Assembly: GCA_030824295.1 (NCBI GenBank)
Contig: JAVBYA010000116.1
Location: 1 to 8,038 of the forward strand
Direction: 5' to 3'
DNA length: 8,038 bases
Source of the DNA: Bacteroidota bacterium
Lineage (GTDB): Bacteria; Bacteroidota; Ignavibacteria; UBA10030; UBA8401
Shown piece by piece: positions 1 to 5,838 of the stretch; position 1 is the stretch's first letter, and each line of letters starts with the position of its first letter. Below the pieces are notes generated by a model. That model ran no database searches and was not told the origin of the DNA. It worked only from the letters and a program-made list of their open reading frames with translations. The position numbers were made by a program, and so were the translations under genes.

Positions 1-293
1 CGCTGACGGAACTCCGACTCCGCAAATCCCTTCCACTGTGTTGTTTCATAGCTCCATTCGAGCAGCATCGGACCGTTCAGCAAATGCAGGATGGAGCGGA
101 CGATGCTTTTACCGTGCACGAGCAGTCCGACGCCGGCACCGAACATCACGAACTGGACGAATCCGAACATGGAGGTCATCGAGGATTTGCCGGACATCAT
201 CATTATCACCGCCGGGATGTTCATCAGGAATGCTGCGGCGATGAGCGTGCGGTACATGCTTTGGTACGGATTGGGGATAGTACGCTGGATCAT
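1..293 (-). CDS. Two-helix membrane protein, N-terminal part only
   Basis: The reading frame starts at an ATG at 293 and stays open to the left edge, giving 97 residues of a protein whose C-terminus lies outside the window. Two hydrophobic segments, about residues 16-34 and 42-60, should form a membrane hairpin, followed by a basic, probably cytoplasmic stretch. After the second helix comes LLEWSYETTQWKGFAESEFR (residues 77-96). This resembles the 'hWtY...eW..F...E..R' pattern I associate with some uncharacterised bacterial membrane proteins; that link is from memory and weak. The start codon overlaps the trhO stop as ATGA, so it is probably translated by coupling from trhO and is the last gene of the DUF2851 operon seen here. 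Function unknown. Confidence 0.75.
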   Translation of the reverse strand, partial: MIQRTIPNPYQSMYRTLIAAAFLMNIPAVIMMMSGKSSMTSMFGFVQFVMFGAGVGLLVHGKSIVRSILHLLNGPMLLEWSYETTQWKGFAESEFRQ

Positions 294-1198
294 ATCGGTA
301 AGGGAATTTCGTGGCGCGAAGCGGCGGCGCACGCATCGCTGCAGGAGCGGCGGTGCTTTTGTTCGCACGGTTCACAGGAAAAATGCTGCTTATGGCAGTC
401 CAGATTGGCGCAGTTCACATACCGGTCGCATGGGGCGCCGCAGTGCAGGCAGACGGAGATGGGACGATACTCTTCGGTGTGATTGATCGGCACGGCGATG
501 CGCTGGTCGAACACGTAACAGAGTCCGTCCCACAATTTTCCCCGCACCGTTTCATCCTTGCCGTAGGTGACGATGCCGCCGTGCAGCTGCGCAACGTTCC
601 CGAATCCCTCACTCATCATGAACGCGGTCAGTTTCTCGCACCGCACACCGCCGGTACAATATGTCAGGATGGTCTTATCCTTTTTGTCGCCGAGATTCTC
701 GCGGATCCACTGCGGGAAATCGCGGAACGAACGGACCGGCGGACGGATGGCATTCCGGAAGTGGCCGAGATCGTACTCATAATCGGTCCGCCCGTCCAGA
801 ATGATCACATCGTCGCGCTGCATTGCTTCGTACCATTCTTCGGGAGAGAGGTAGGTGCCGGTCTGTTTCAACGGACTTCCATTCTCGCCGGTACGGAAGG
901 TAACGAGTTCTTCCTTTACACGCACATACAGACCGTCGAACACGTGACTGTCCGTTTCGTCGGTCTTGAACACCATGTCCGCAAACCGTTCATCCATTCC
1001 CATGGTGGTCTTGTAGCATTCGGTCTGTTCAGTGGTGCCGGAAACGGTCCCGTTGATCCCTTCCGGAGAGATCAGAATGCGGCCGCGAAGTCCCAGCAGG
1101 TGACACAAGTGATGATGATGTTGTGCGAAGAGTGCGAAAGCGGGGAGCGGGACGAATTTATAATAGAGCAGGACGCGATATGGTCTTTCGGAATTCAC
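290..1198 (-). CDS. trhO: tRNA uridine(34) hydroxylase TrhO (rhodanese family)
   Basis: TrhO (YceA/UPF0176 family) hydroxylates uridine 34 of tRNA anticodons to 5-hydroxyuridine in an oxygen-dependent, cytoplasmic reaction; this modified base precedes further wobble modifications. From the GTG start the protein has 302 residues, a normal family length. Family hallmarks are all visible: YRVLLYYKF near the N-terminus (7-15), GRILISPEGINGTVSGT (39-55), a rhodanese domain from about 120 to 220 with LGHFRNAI (144-151), and the active loop CTGGVRCEKL (181-190) with catalytic Cys181. The tail (250-290) holds nine cysteines, probably metal-binding. A TTG at 1285 would add 29 residues unlike the family and overlap the preceding gene, so I chose GTG at 1198, although no clear Shine-Dalgarno precedes it. 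Third gene of the operon; its TGA overlaps the next ATG. A run of four histidines (27-30) is a local oddity. Confidence 0.93.
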   Translation of the reverse strand: MNSERPYRVLLYYKFVPLPAFALFAQHHHHLCHLLGLRGRILISPEGINGTVSGTTEQTECYKTTMGMDERFADMVFKTDETDSHVFDGLYVRVKEELVTFRTGENGSPLKQTGTYLSPEEWYEAMQRDDVIILDGRTDYEYDLGHFRNAIRPPVRSFRDFPQWIRENLGDKKDKTILTYCTGGVRCEKLTAFMMSEGFGNVAQLHGGIVTYGKDETVRGKLWDGLCYVFDQRIAVPINHTEEYRPISVCLHCGAPCDRYVNCANLDCHKQHFSCEPCEQKHRRSCSDACAAASRHEIPLPI

Positions 1199-1247
1199 TG
1201 CACAAGATACGGAAAAAACGGAGAAGGCGAAAGAAGAGGGAACCGGG

Positions 1248-1559
1248 TCACACCGTTCCGGCAGCGGAGCGCACGAACGACACAATGGTCATCGCATCAC
1301 CGACAGGATCGGAGGACGGCGAGCGGAACGATGCATCGAGACGGGCGGAAAGTTTGGCGGCGGCGGAGCGGACCTCTTCCGGCAGCGTTCCGTCATCCAT
1401 GCATCGCTTCAGCACGGCAAGGAAATCACCTTCGGCAAGACCGTAGTGATGCTGCAGCGCAATGCCGGCAATGCGCCGCGCAACGGTCCTCGTCCGTCCG
1501 GGATTGTCGCCGGGATGGATCCGCTGCAGTTCAACGTCGATGGAGTGAAGCCAGTTCAT
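1248..1559 (-). CDS. Small conserved-looking protein of unknown function, 103 aa
   Basis: I do not recognise this family. The protein is soluble-looking, mostly helical and basic in its first third, with the segment GRTRTVARRIAGIALQHHYG (21-40), then a helix around EGDFLAVLKRCMDD (43-56) and another at PEEVRSAAAKLSARLD (60-75). There is no signal peptide, membrane segment or metal site. The ATG at 1559 overlaps the TGA of the DUF2851 gene as ATGA, which both fixes the start and suggests translational coupling; an upstream in-frame start at 1598 would run 13 codons into that gene and is less likely. It ends 49 bases before the trhO GTG. Its place between DUF2851 and trhO suggests an accessory role for one of those proteins, but that is inference from position only. 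Confidence 0.75.
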   Translation of the reverse strand: MNWLHSIDVELQRIHPGDNPGRTRTVARRIAGIALQHHYGLAEGDFLAVLKRCMDDGTLPEEVRSAAAKLSARLDASFRSPSSDPVGDAMTIVSFVRSAAGTV

Positions 1560-3049
1560 AGATCGAATACCCGTGTTCCCACTGCGCATTCCGGACATCG
1601 TCCGGCAGCGCAGTATGTCTTATAGAGTTGGATGAGTCCCTGCTGCTGATACGCAAAGGAGAGCGGCATCGACGCCTTGATGAGCTGTGAGCGCATCGTG
1701 CGGAGGATGCCGTTGTCATCCAATAACGGGAGTTCTGACGCAAGATTCAAGCACTGCGAGGCGAGATGCTCGTCCCGGAACAGCGTTGCATAGAGACAAA
1801 CGAACGGCACGACCGCATTAACGATGATGTCGTTGATGCGTGCCCGTCCCAATACGGCGTGACGAACGCCTCCCGTTTCTCCGAATGCGTAATGATACGA
1901 CCAGTACGGATGCTCACCGCACTGCAGCATCGACGCCAGCCGTTCGATCTTCGTCTGCGCGGAGGAGTAGTTCCCCTGGATCTCAGTGATGAACGCGCGG
2001 AACAGGGAATGGCGGAGGATGTTCAGTGCGATCACACCGGCAGCGGCGATGCGGATGGTCGGGAAATTTGCAGGACGGGTCGGGGAGAAGTTCCATTCCG
2101 CAGCGTGGATGGGGTGCAGCGGGAACGCATGCGGCAGCTCGCGCCATGCGGTGAGCACGGCGTGCAGATACACTTTGGTATCGGTGTCGGTCACTTCTTC
2201 CATCGCCGGCAGCAGTCCCGACGCTTTGAAGAGCGCCGCTTCGATATGCATCGCGGTCAGGGTGGAGGTGGGTTCCGGTCCGCCCGCACCGACCATCGTA
2301 CCGATGCGGTGCAGCGGCATCCGTTCCGCCAGCTGCTTCATCGGTTCACGGTTGTTGGAGTATCCCAGACAGTCCATCACCTCTTCGAACAGCAATTGCT
2401 CCCATGCATCGCGCCGCTGGTACTGTTCGCGGCTGAGCGCACCGCCGAGCGGAGGGAACGGTTCGGTCATCGCATCGTACGGCGTTCCCGGTTCGCCGAC
2501 CGTCCGCTGCAGTTCGGTGACGATGCTGTCCAACCGTGAATGCATGCGTGTCACTTTCTCCAGCACCCTCTCACGATAGAGTTTCCGGATCCAGTCGGTC
2601 AGCAATACCGCCCCGATGCCGTCATTCCGTTCTGCGCATGCCAGCTTCCGGTGGCGCGAATCGTATTCCTCCCGCGCCAGATGGTCCGCAATGGTCTGCA
2701 CGGACGCGGTCAGGAACGGTTCCAGTATGAGCGTCGGAATGTTCCGTCCGCTCTCGGTAGTGATGCTCCGCGCATCGCCGCGGATGGTCACATGCAGGAT
2801 GACCGTATTGAACGCCGGATCATCCTGATGGGCATGCAGTTCCCAATCACCGATATCCCGGTGGAATTCGATATCGCCAGCGTAGAGGACCCCGCCGATC
2901 TCCACGCGGGCGTTCCGAAAGTCCGGTCCGCTCTGACGCGAAAGCGTACCGGGATCGATGATGCGGACGGTCCGTCCGTCCGACGTGACGGCCCGGCGGG
3001 TGTTGAATAGCTGCCGGGACCAGATGTGACGCAGAAGGTCTTCGTGCAT
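1556..3049 (-). CDS. DUF2851 family protein, first gene of the trhO operon
   Basis: This 497-residue protein matches the DUF2851 family, an uncharacterised group I know mainly from Bacteroidota and relatives. Visible hallmarks are the N-terminal MHEDLLRHIWSRQLF, GPDFRNARVEIGG (41-53), GDIEFHRDIGDWELHAHQD (58-76) and VILHVTIRGD (83-92). The long helical middle and C-terminal part ends in a cysteine cluster at C480, C485 and C488 (C-x4-C-x2-C), a probable small metal site. No signal peptide or membrane segment is seen, so it is likely cytoplasmic. The family's biochemical role is not established to my knowledge. D43 followed by E61-x-H63 is spaced like a degenerate PD-(D/E)XK nuclease core, which is only speculation. 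The ATG at 3049 has no obvious Shine-Dalgarno. The gene heads an operon whose next member starts within its stop codon. Confidence 0.9.
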   Translation of the reverse strand: MHEDLLRHIWSRQLFNTRRAVTSDGRTVRIIDPGTLSRQSGPDFRNARVEIGGVLYAGDIEFHRDIGDWELHAHQDDPAFNTVILHVTIRGDARSITTESGRNIPTLILEPFLTASVQTIADHLAREEYDSRHRKLACAERNDGIGAVLLTDWIRKLYRERVLEKVTRMHSRLDSIVTELQRTVGEPGTPYDAMTEPFPPLGGALSREQYQRRDAWEQLLFEEVMDCLGYSNNREPMKQLAERMPLHRIGTMVGAGGPEPTSTLTAMHIEAALFKASGLLPAMEEVTDTDTKVYLHAVLTAWRELPHAFPLHPIHAAEWNFSPTRPANFPTIRIAAAGVIALNILRHSLFRAFITEIQGNYSSAQTKIERLASMLQCGEHPYWSYHYAFGETGGVRHAVLGRARINDIIVNAVVPFVCLYATLFRDEHLASQCLNLASELPLLDDNGILRTMRSQLIKASMPLSFAYQQQGLIQLYKTYCAAGRCPECAVGTRVFDL

Positions 3050-3160
3050 AGTGATGAAGTGAAATGGAGCGGAACAACATCACAGACCGGGAAGGGTGGA
3101 GCGGAAGCAGGCCTGACAGCGTAGGATGGAACGAAGAAGGAAGTGTGCCGCCTTGTGGTT

Positions 3161-3184
3161 ATAATACCCGCTTGTGCCGGCGGG
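3161..3184 (-). terminator. Weak hairpin with AT-rich tail downstream of the toxin-antitoxin genes
   Basis: Read on the minus strand, CCCGC (3184-3180) and GCGGG (3171-3167) form a five-base, all-GC stem with an eight-base loop, followed by TATTAT instead of a proper T-run. It lies about 70 bases beyond the antitoxin stop and about 110 bases before the DUF2851 start, a sensible place to separate the two transcripts. The stem is short and the tail is not a U-tract, so this is only a candidate. The rest of 3050-3255 shows no open frame worth calling and no convincing promoter for the DUF2851 operon. Confidence 0.22.
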
Positions 3185-3255
3185 AGGGTCTACGGTTCCA
3201 AGATAGTGGGAATCATAGACAGTGAGTTAGAGAATAGAATTGCTCAAAGACTTAA

Positions 3256-3552
3256 TCACGCAGCTCTGCCCTTTTTCTTTTTCATGCCGAACGATTCCTG
3301 AACCTTTTCCGCCAGCAGGATCTTCAGCATGGATTGATACGGAATATCCTGACGGTTGGCCAGGACTTTGATCGTTTCAAGCAGCGATTCCGGTAATCGT
3401 ATCGAGATCGTCTTTGATGACGGTTTCAGCTGAGGGAAAAAGGAGACCGGAGCCTTTGACCAGTCCAATAACGTACTGGAATCCGCCGTTGCCCAAAAAT
3501 CCTGGACGTCCGTTTCCGTCTTAAGTTGACGCATCTTTTTGTGCTTTTTCAA
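3256..3552 (-). CDS. CopG/ribbon-helix-helix antitoxin of a BrnT-type module
   Basis: A 98-residue protein of the CopG-type antitoxin family that partners BrnT toxins. Its middle matches the family pattern closely: DFWATADSSTLLDW (18-31), then a ribbon-helix-helix with the DNA-contacting strand SKTISIRL (46-53), the first helix PESLLETIKVLANRQ (54-68) and IPYQSMLKILLAEKV (70-84). The protein should bind and neutralise the toxin and, as a dimer, repress the shared promoter. The chosen start is a TTG at 3552, because AAAGGA lies nine bases upstream; an ATG at 3534 is possible but lacks a ribosome site. With the TTG start the gene overlaps the toxin gene by 32 bases. The N-terminus (KKHKK) and C-terminus (MKKKKGRAA) are strongly basic. 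It follows the toxin, the usual order in BrnT modules. Confidence 0.9.
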   Translation of the reverse strand: MKKHKKMRQLKTETDVQDFWATADSSTLLDWSKAPVSFFPQLKPSSKTISIRLPESLLETIKVLANRQDIPYQSMLKILLAEKVQESFGMKKKKGRAA

Positions 3553-3844
3553 TGTAGACCATCCTTTCTTTCTTGCTCATATCCCGCGCTGAAATGACCC
3601 GTACTTTCTTCGTCCGTTGCGTGAACACAATGAAGAGCAGACGACCGCCATTGGTCACTCCCAACGCAAAGAATCGATGCTCTGATGTTGAGTGTATCGG
3701 ATCCGGCAGAACGTACAGTGGCTGATTGAAGAACAATTCCTCGCATTCCCACCACGCGACATGGTGCTTTTCCCAATTCTTCTGCCGATTGGCATTGTCC
3801 CATTCGAAGCCTGTAAAATCAGAGAACAATTTCACTGTGTGCAT
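3521..3844 (-). CDS. brnT: BrnT family ribonuclease toxin
   Basis: This 107-residue protein matches the BrnT toxin family, RelE-like ribonucleases that stop translation by cleaving RNA. Family motifs appear in order: FEWDNANRQKNWEKHHV (13-29; the usual KHGV is KHHV here), the acidic/aromatic stretch CEELFFNQPLYVLPDP (34-49), EHRFFALG (55-62), GRLLFIVFTQR (67-77) and RVISARDMSKKER (82-94). The arginine- and lysine-rich C-terminal motif is intact and no frameshift is seen, so the toxin is probably functional. The ATG at 3844 has AGGGA only one base upstream, which is too close. A GTG at 3835 (residue 4) would have ten bases between AGGGA and the start, so the true start may be three codons later. 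Expression is likely driven by the promoter at 3865-3892 and repressed by the toxin-antitoxin complex. Confidence 0.92.
   Translation of the reverse strand: MHTVKLFSDFTGFEWDNANRQKNWEKHHVAWWECEELFFNQPLYVLPDPIHSTSEHRFFALGVTNGGRLLFIVFTQRTKKVRVISARDMSKKERMVYIEKAQKDAST
3562..3567 (-). promoter_or_regulatory. Ribosome binding site supporting the TTG start of the antitoxin
   Basis: AAAGGA on the minus strand sits nine bases before the TTG at 3552, inside the toxin coding sequence. The alternative ATG at 3534 has only an A-rich run upstream. This decides the start, and a strong site before a weak start codon could help set the antitoxin-to-toxin ratio. Confidence 0.5.
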
Positions 3845-3854
3845 TTCCCTGTAT

Positions 3855-3892
3855 GTATATGGTTAATATATACGTTTAAGAATAACAATCAA
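3855..3892 (-). promoter_or_regulatory. Promoter and likely autoregulatory operator of the toxin-antitoxin module
   Basis: On the minus strand TTGATT (3892-3887) and TATATT (3870-3865) are separated by 16 bases, a fair sigma70-like promoter. Transcription would begin roughly 10-15 bases before the toxin ATG at 3844. The -10 element lies inside an inverted repeat with six-base arms GTATAT (3855-3860) and ATATAC (3868-3873) around a seven-base spacer. Ribbon-helix-helix antitoxins commonly repress by binding such repeats over the -10 region, so this is the natural operator candidate. The sequence is directly visible; the regulatory role is inference. Confidence 0.5.
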
Positions 3893-3965
3893 GTGGCCGT
3901 TCGATGGTCCAAACGTTTGATTCAATGCCTAGATTGGTATTCTTGGAGCGCCGTCATTCCATCAG

Positions 3966-4115
3966 TTGAATGAGCTGGCTGTATTTGGGTGTACCAAACC
4001 GCACCTCAACAGCGCGCTGAAAGGAGATTATCCTAAGATAATGGAAATGAGAGGGAGAGAGGTAGGGAAATGCATTGCCAATATAGGACACCGCATTGAC
4101 AATGGCCTGTCATAG
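3966..4115 (+). other. Possible remnant of a helix-turn-helix coding region
   Basis: The plus frame is open from just after the stop at 3930 to the TAG at 4113, and from a TTG at 3966 it would encode 49 residues. The segment FGCTKPHLNSALKGDYPKI reads like a small helix-turn-helix ('G-x-x-x-x-x-V/L-S/N-x-A/V-L-K-G') and is followed by RGREVGKCIANIGHRID, which could be a further helix. There is no ATG in a useful position and no Shine-Dalgarno, so it is more likely a decayed fragment or chance than an active gene. It is the only plus-strand frame in the window with protein-like character. Confidence 0.22.
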
Positions 4116-4227
4116 AGTTACATATTGACAGACATTATTGTATGATGATTGCAAGAAGCTGACAAGACATATGCCGACGAACATCTCCAAGATAGCTGGG
4201 TTTATGATCAATCACAGTAAAACATTA

Positions 4228-5715
4228 CTATTTTGTGTGAACATCAACGTCTCTGAAAGAATCATTCGGTGTTTCATCCAGGAGCAGAGATTTGGAAACT
4301 GTGAACAAGTATCTCCCGGTTCTGTACGGAATGGAACTCTTCTGAGAATCGAATGAAACCACATAACTGGAGATCAGGGTGTTTGTATAGAGATCATAGA
4401 CGGATATGGATTGACTGTCCGCTGCTGCAGCATATCGATGCCCGGTATATGTTTGCCCGGGGAATAATTCTGTGAACTTGGTGCTGTGCCATCCGAGTAC
4501 AGTATCGCAGACTCCGAACAGGATCTTCCCGCTGATCGCGAAATGATATCGATCCCCCAGGTCGGCGATCGTGGCATTATCGGAATTCCAGAGGATCGCT
4601 CCCGTCGGTAGTTCATCGATCATCTGGATGGTCCGCTGTGATGAGGTCTCATTTTTGAAAGCCTTCCATTTAGCGGCAGCCGGCAGTTCGGAGGTCAGTA
4701 TTTCCTCGAGGTCGCTGTCCGCGGGAAGTCCGCTGTGTTTCCGATAGAGTTCGATATACTTCCCGGCGCCGAAGCGTTGAAGTAGGAATCGATTATACAA
4801 CCCTGCAAGCGGGTAACTGACCGATGCGTCTTCGGAAGAGAAATCAGAGCGACGAAGGAGATTGGTGTACTGAATCATCTGTGATTCCTCCAAATACGCT
4901 CCGAGCTGCACGACGACATCAGCATCGAGACCGCCTCTGCCGCCGAGACCGGTGGCCAATCCCTCCTGGAGGAATGGATGTGTGTATAATGGAAGACGTC
5001 TCAGCTTGAAGTTCATCAGAAGGTGCACAAGCTCGTGGAAATGTGCGTTGTACGTTGAGACGATCGCATCGTATGCCAGATTATACATTCCCCGCGTTCG
5101 GAATCCGGTCAGTCGATGGATCTCCGTATCGTTCCGGCAAAGATAGTACAGGATCTTTTGCTCTTCCAGCAGCTTGAACTCTTCCGCAGTGTAACCCAGG
5201 AGTGTGCCGACACGGAGGACGAACTGGTCCAGCATATTGATCGCGTATTGATTGGTCAATGAGGGATCAGCAAAGACGAAGCGGAAGTACGTGGACGTTG
5301 TTGTCCGCCAGCCGTGCGTGAGGGCGAAGAACGGAGAGGTCAAACGGCCGTTCCTCAAGTAATATTCGTGCGTCGCTGCGCGAGCCGGAATCCGGACAGT
5401 GAGCAGTTGATACTCCCCGGTATACGAGGTGTTTGTGTATGTGTAATCGAGTTGCCGCCCCGCGACAAGGCGTTTGATGGAGTCCTCGAATTCATAGGAA
5501 ATCAAGCTTTTGCGGGAAACCCCGTCATACTGAATGCCGAGACGGTTCGATACGGTGATGGCAGAATCATCAACACAGAGGGCGGGGAGGGCTTCTTGAG
5601 AGAACAAGGCCGTGATGACGTTGTGTGGCACGGTTGGATCAGTTGCTTGCCCTGTGACAAGGAAAGGGAGGAAAACTCCGATCGAAAGAATGGACCGTAT
5701 CTGCAACAGACTCAT
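4228..5715 (-). CDS. Secreted gluzincin-like zinc metallopeptidase, uncharacterised family
   Basis: A 495-residue protein with a signal peptide (hydrophobic core about 8-21, likely cleavage near residues 22-25), so exported. Residues 227-231 are HELVH, an HExxH zinc motif. E251 in HPFLQEGLATGLGG (246-259) follows 19 residues after the second histidine and is the probable third zinc ligand, as in gluzincins (peptidase clan MA). The first 200 residues look like a mixed N-terminal domain; after about 345 the sequence becomes beta-rich, suggesting a C-terminal accessory domain. I do not recognise the exact family, and the substrate is unknown. The ATG at 5715 is supported by GGAAA seven bases upstream. 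A six-codon frame (5732-5712, minus) ends in TGA overlapping this ATG, which may be chance. The gene stands alone, with gaps of over 100 bases on both sides. Confidence 0.82.
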   Translation of the reverse strand: MSLLQIRSILSIGVFLPFLVTGQATDPTVPHNVITALFSQEALPALCVDDSAITVSNRLGIQYDGVSRKSLISYEFEDSIKRLVAGRQLDYTYTNTSYTGEYQLLTVRIPARAATHEYYLRNGRLTSPFFALTHGWRTTTSTYFRFVFADPSLTNQYAINMLDQFVLRVGTLLGYTAEEFKLLEEQKILYYLCRNDTEIHRLTGFRTRGMYNLAYDAIVSTYNAHFHELVHLLMNFKLRRLPLYTHPFLQEGLATGLGGRGGLDADVVVQLGAYLEESQMIQYTNLLRRSDFSSEDASVSYPLAGLYNRFLLQRFGAGKYIELYRKHSGLPADSDLEEILTSELPAAAKWKAFKNETSSQRTIQMIDELPTGAILWNSDNATIADLGDRYHFAISGKILFGVCDTVLGWHSTKFTELFPGQTYTGHRYAAAADSQSISVYDLYTNTLISSYVVSFDSQKSSIPYRTGRYLFTVSKSLLLDETPNDSFRDVDVHTK

Positions 5716-5838
5716 TTCAACATTTCCGTCATGGAAGGAATGATAACTCTGCTTGACCGAACATCTCCGGTACCTTAGTACGGTAAGACGCTCCTATCTG
5801 GTTCAGCGTGTAGATGCATCAACGGTTAAGATGCGGCG
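5716..5838. other. Leader between DUF3592 gene and peptidase gene
   Basis: This 123-base gap must hold any promoter of the peptidase gene, but I see no convincing -35/-10 pair. A five-base stem GCATC-GATGC (5816-5820 with 5830-5834) lies just beyond the DUF3592 stop without a T-run, and an imperfect dyad around GGTACCTTAGTACGG lies near 5769-5783. Confidence 0.3.

Larger units (their letters stand above)
3845..4227. other. 383-base gap between the toxin gene and the peptidase gene
   Basis: No convincing gene. The toxin promoter occupies the left end. An inverted repeat ATTATC-CTAA-GATAAT lies at 4027-4042, and TGACA-ATGGCC-TGTCA, a five-base stem, lies near 4097-4112; neither is followed by a T-run on the minus strand, so neither is a clear terminator for the peptidase gene ending at 4228. 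A plus-strand open frame at 3966-4115 is described separately. The rest shows nothing I can name. Confidence 0.5.

Noticed and set aside
109..375. Minus-strand frame of 88 codons at the left edge
   Set aside because: It overlaps trhO and the partial membrane protein in another frame; the frame coupled to the trhO stop gives clear transmembrane helices.
1199..1285. Extended TrhO N-terminus from a TTG at 1285
   Set aside because: The extra 29 residues are cysteine- and proline-rich, unlike the family, and derive from overlap with the end of the preceding gene; the homologous part begins at the GTG at 1198.
311..1561. Long plus-strand open frame of 416 codons opposite trhO
   Set aside because: It is antisense to trhO, whose motifs and catalytic loop are unmistakable; high GC keeps the opposite frame open, and its translation has no family features.
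1560..1598. Extended start of the 103-residue protein at 1598
   Set aside because: It would overlap the DUF2851 coding sequence by about 40 bases, whereas the ATG at 1559 gives the ATGA overlap seen again at the trhO junction.
1766..2579. Plus-strand open frames of 257 and 197 codons opposite the DUF2851 gene
   Set aside because: Both are shadows of the DUF2851 coding region, rich in R, H, S and C, without domains or ribosome sites.
2847..3083. Minus-strand frame of 78 codons crossing the DUF2851 start
   Set aside because: It is a frame-shifted reading of the DUF2851 N-terminal coding region; the DUF2851 motifs lie in the other frame and need no frameshift.
3851..4140. CRISPR-like or regularly spaced repeats in the gene-poor gap
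   Set aside because: Only short, irregular repeats such as GCATTG and TGACA recur; there is no constant repeat unit or spacer length.
4138..4356. Plus-strand frame of 72 codons near the end of the peptidase gene
   Set aside because: More than half lies antisense to the peptidase gene, with no ribosome site and no recognisable domain.
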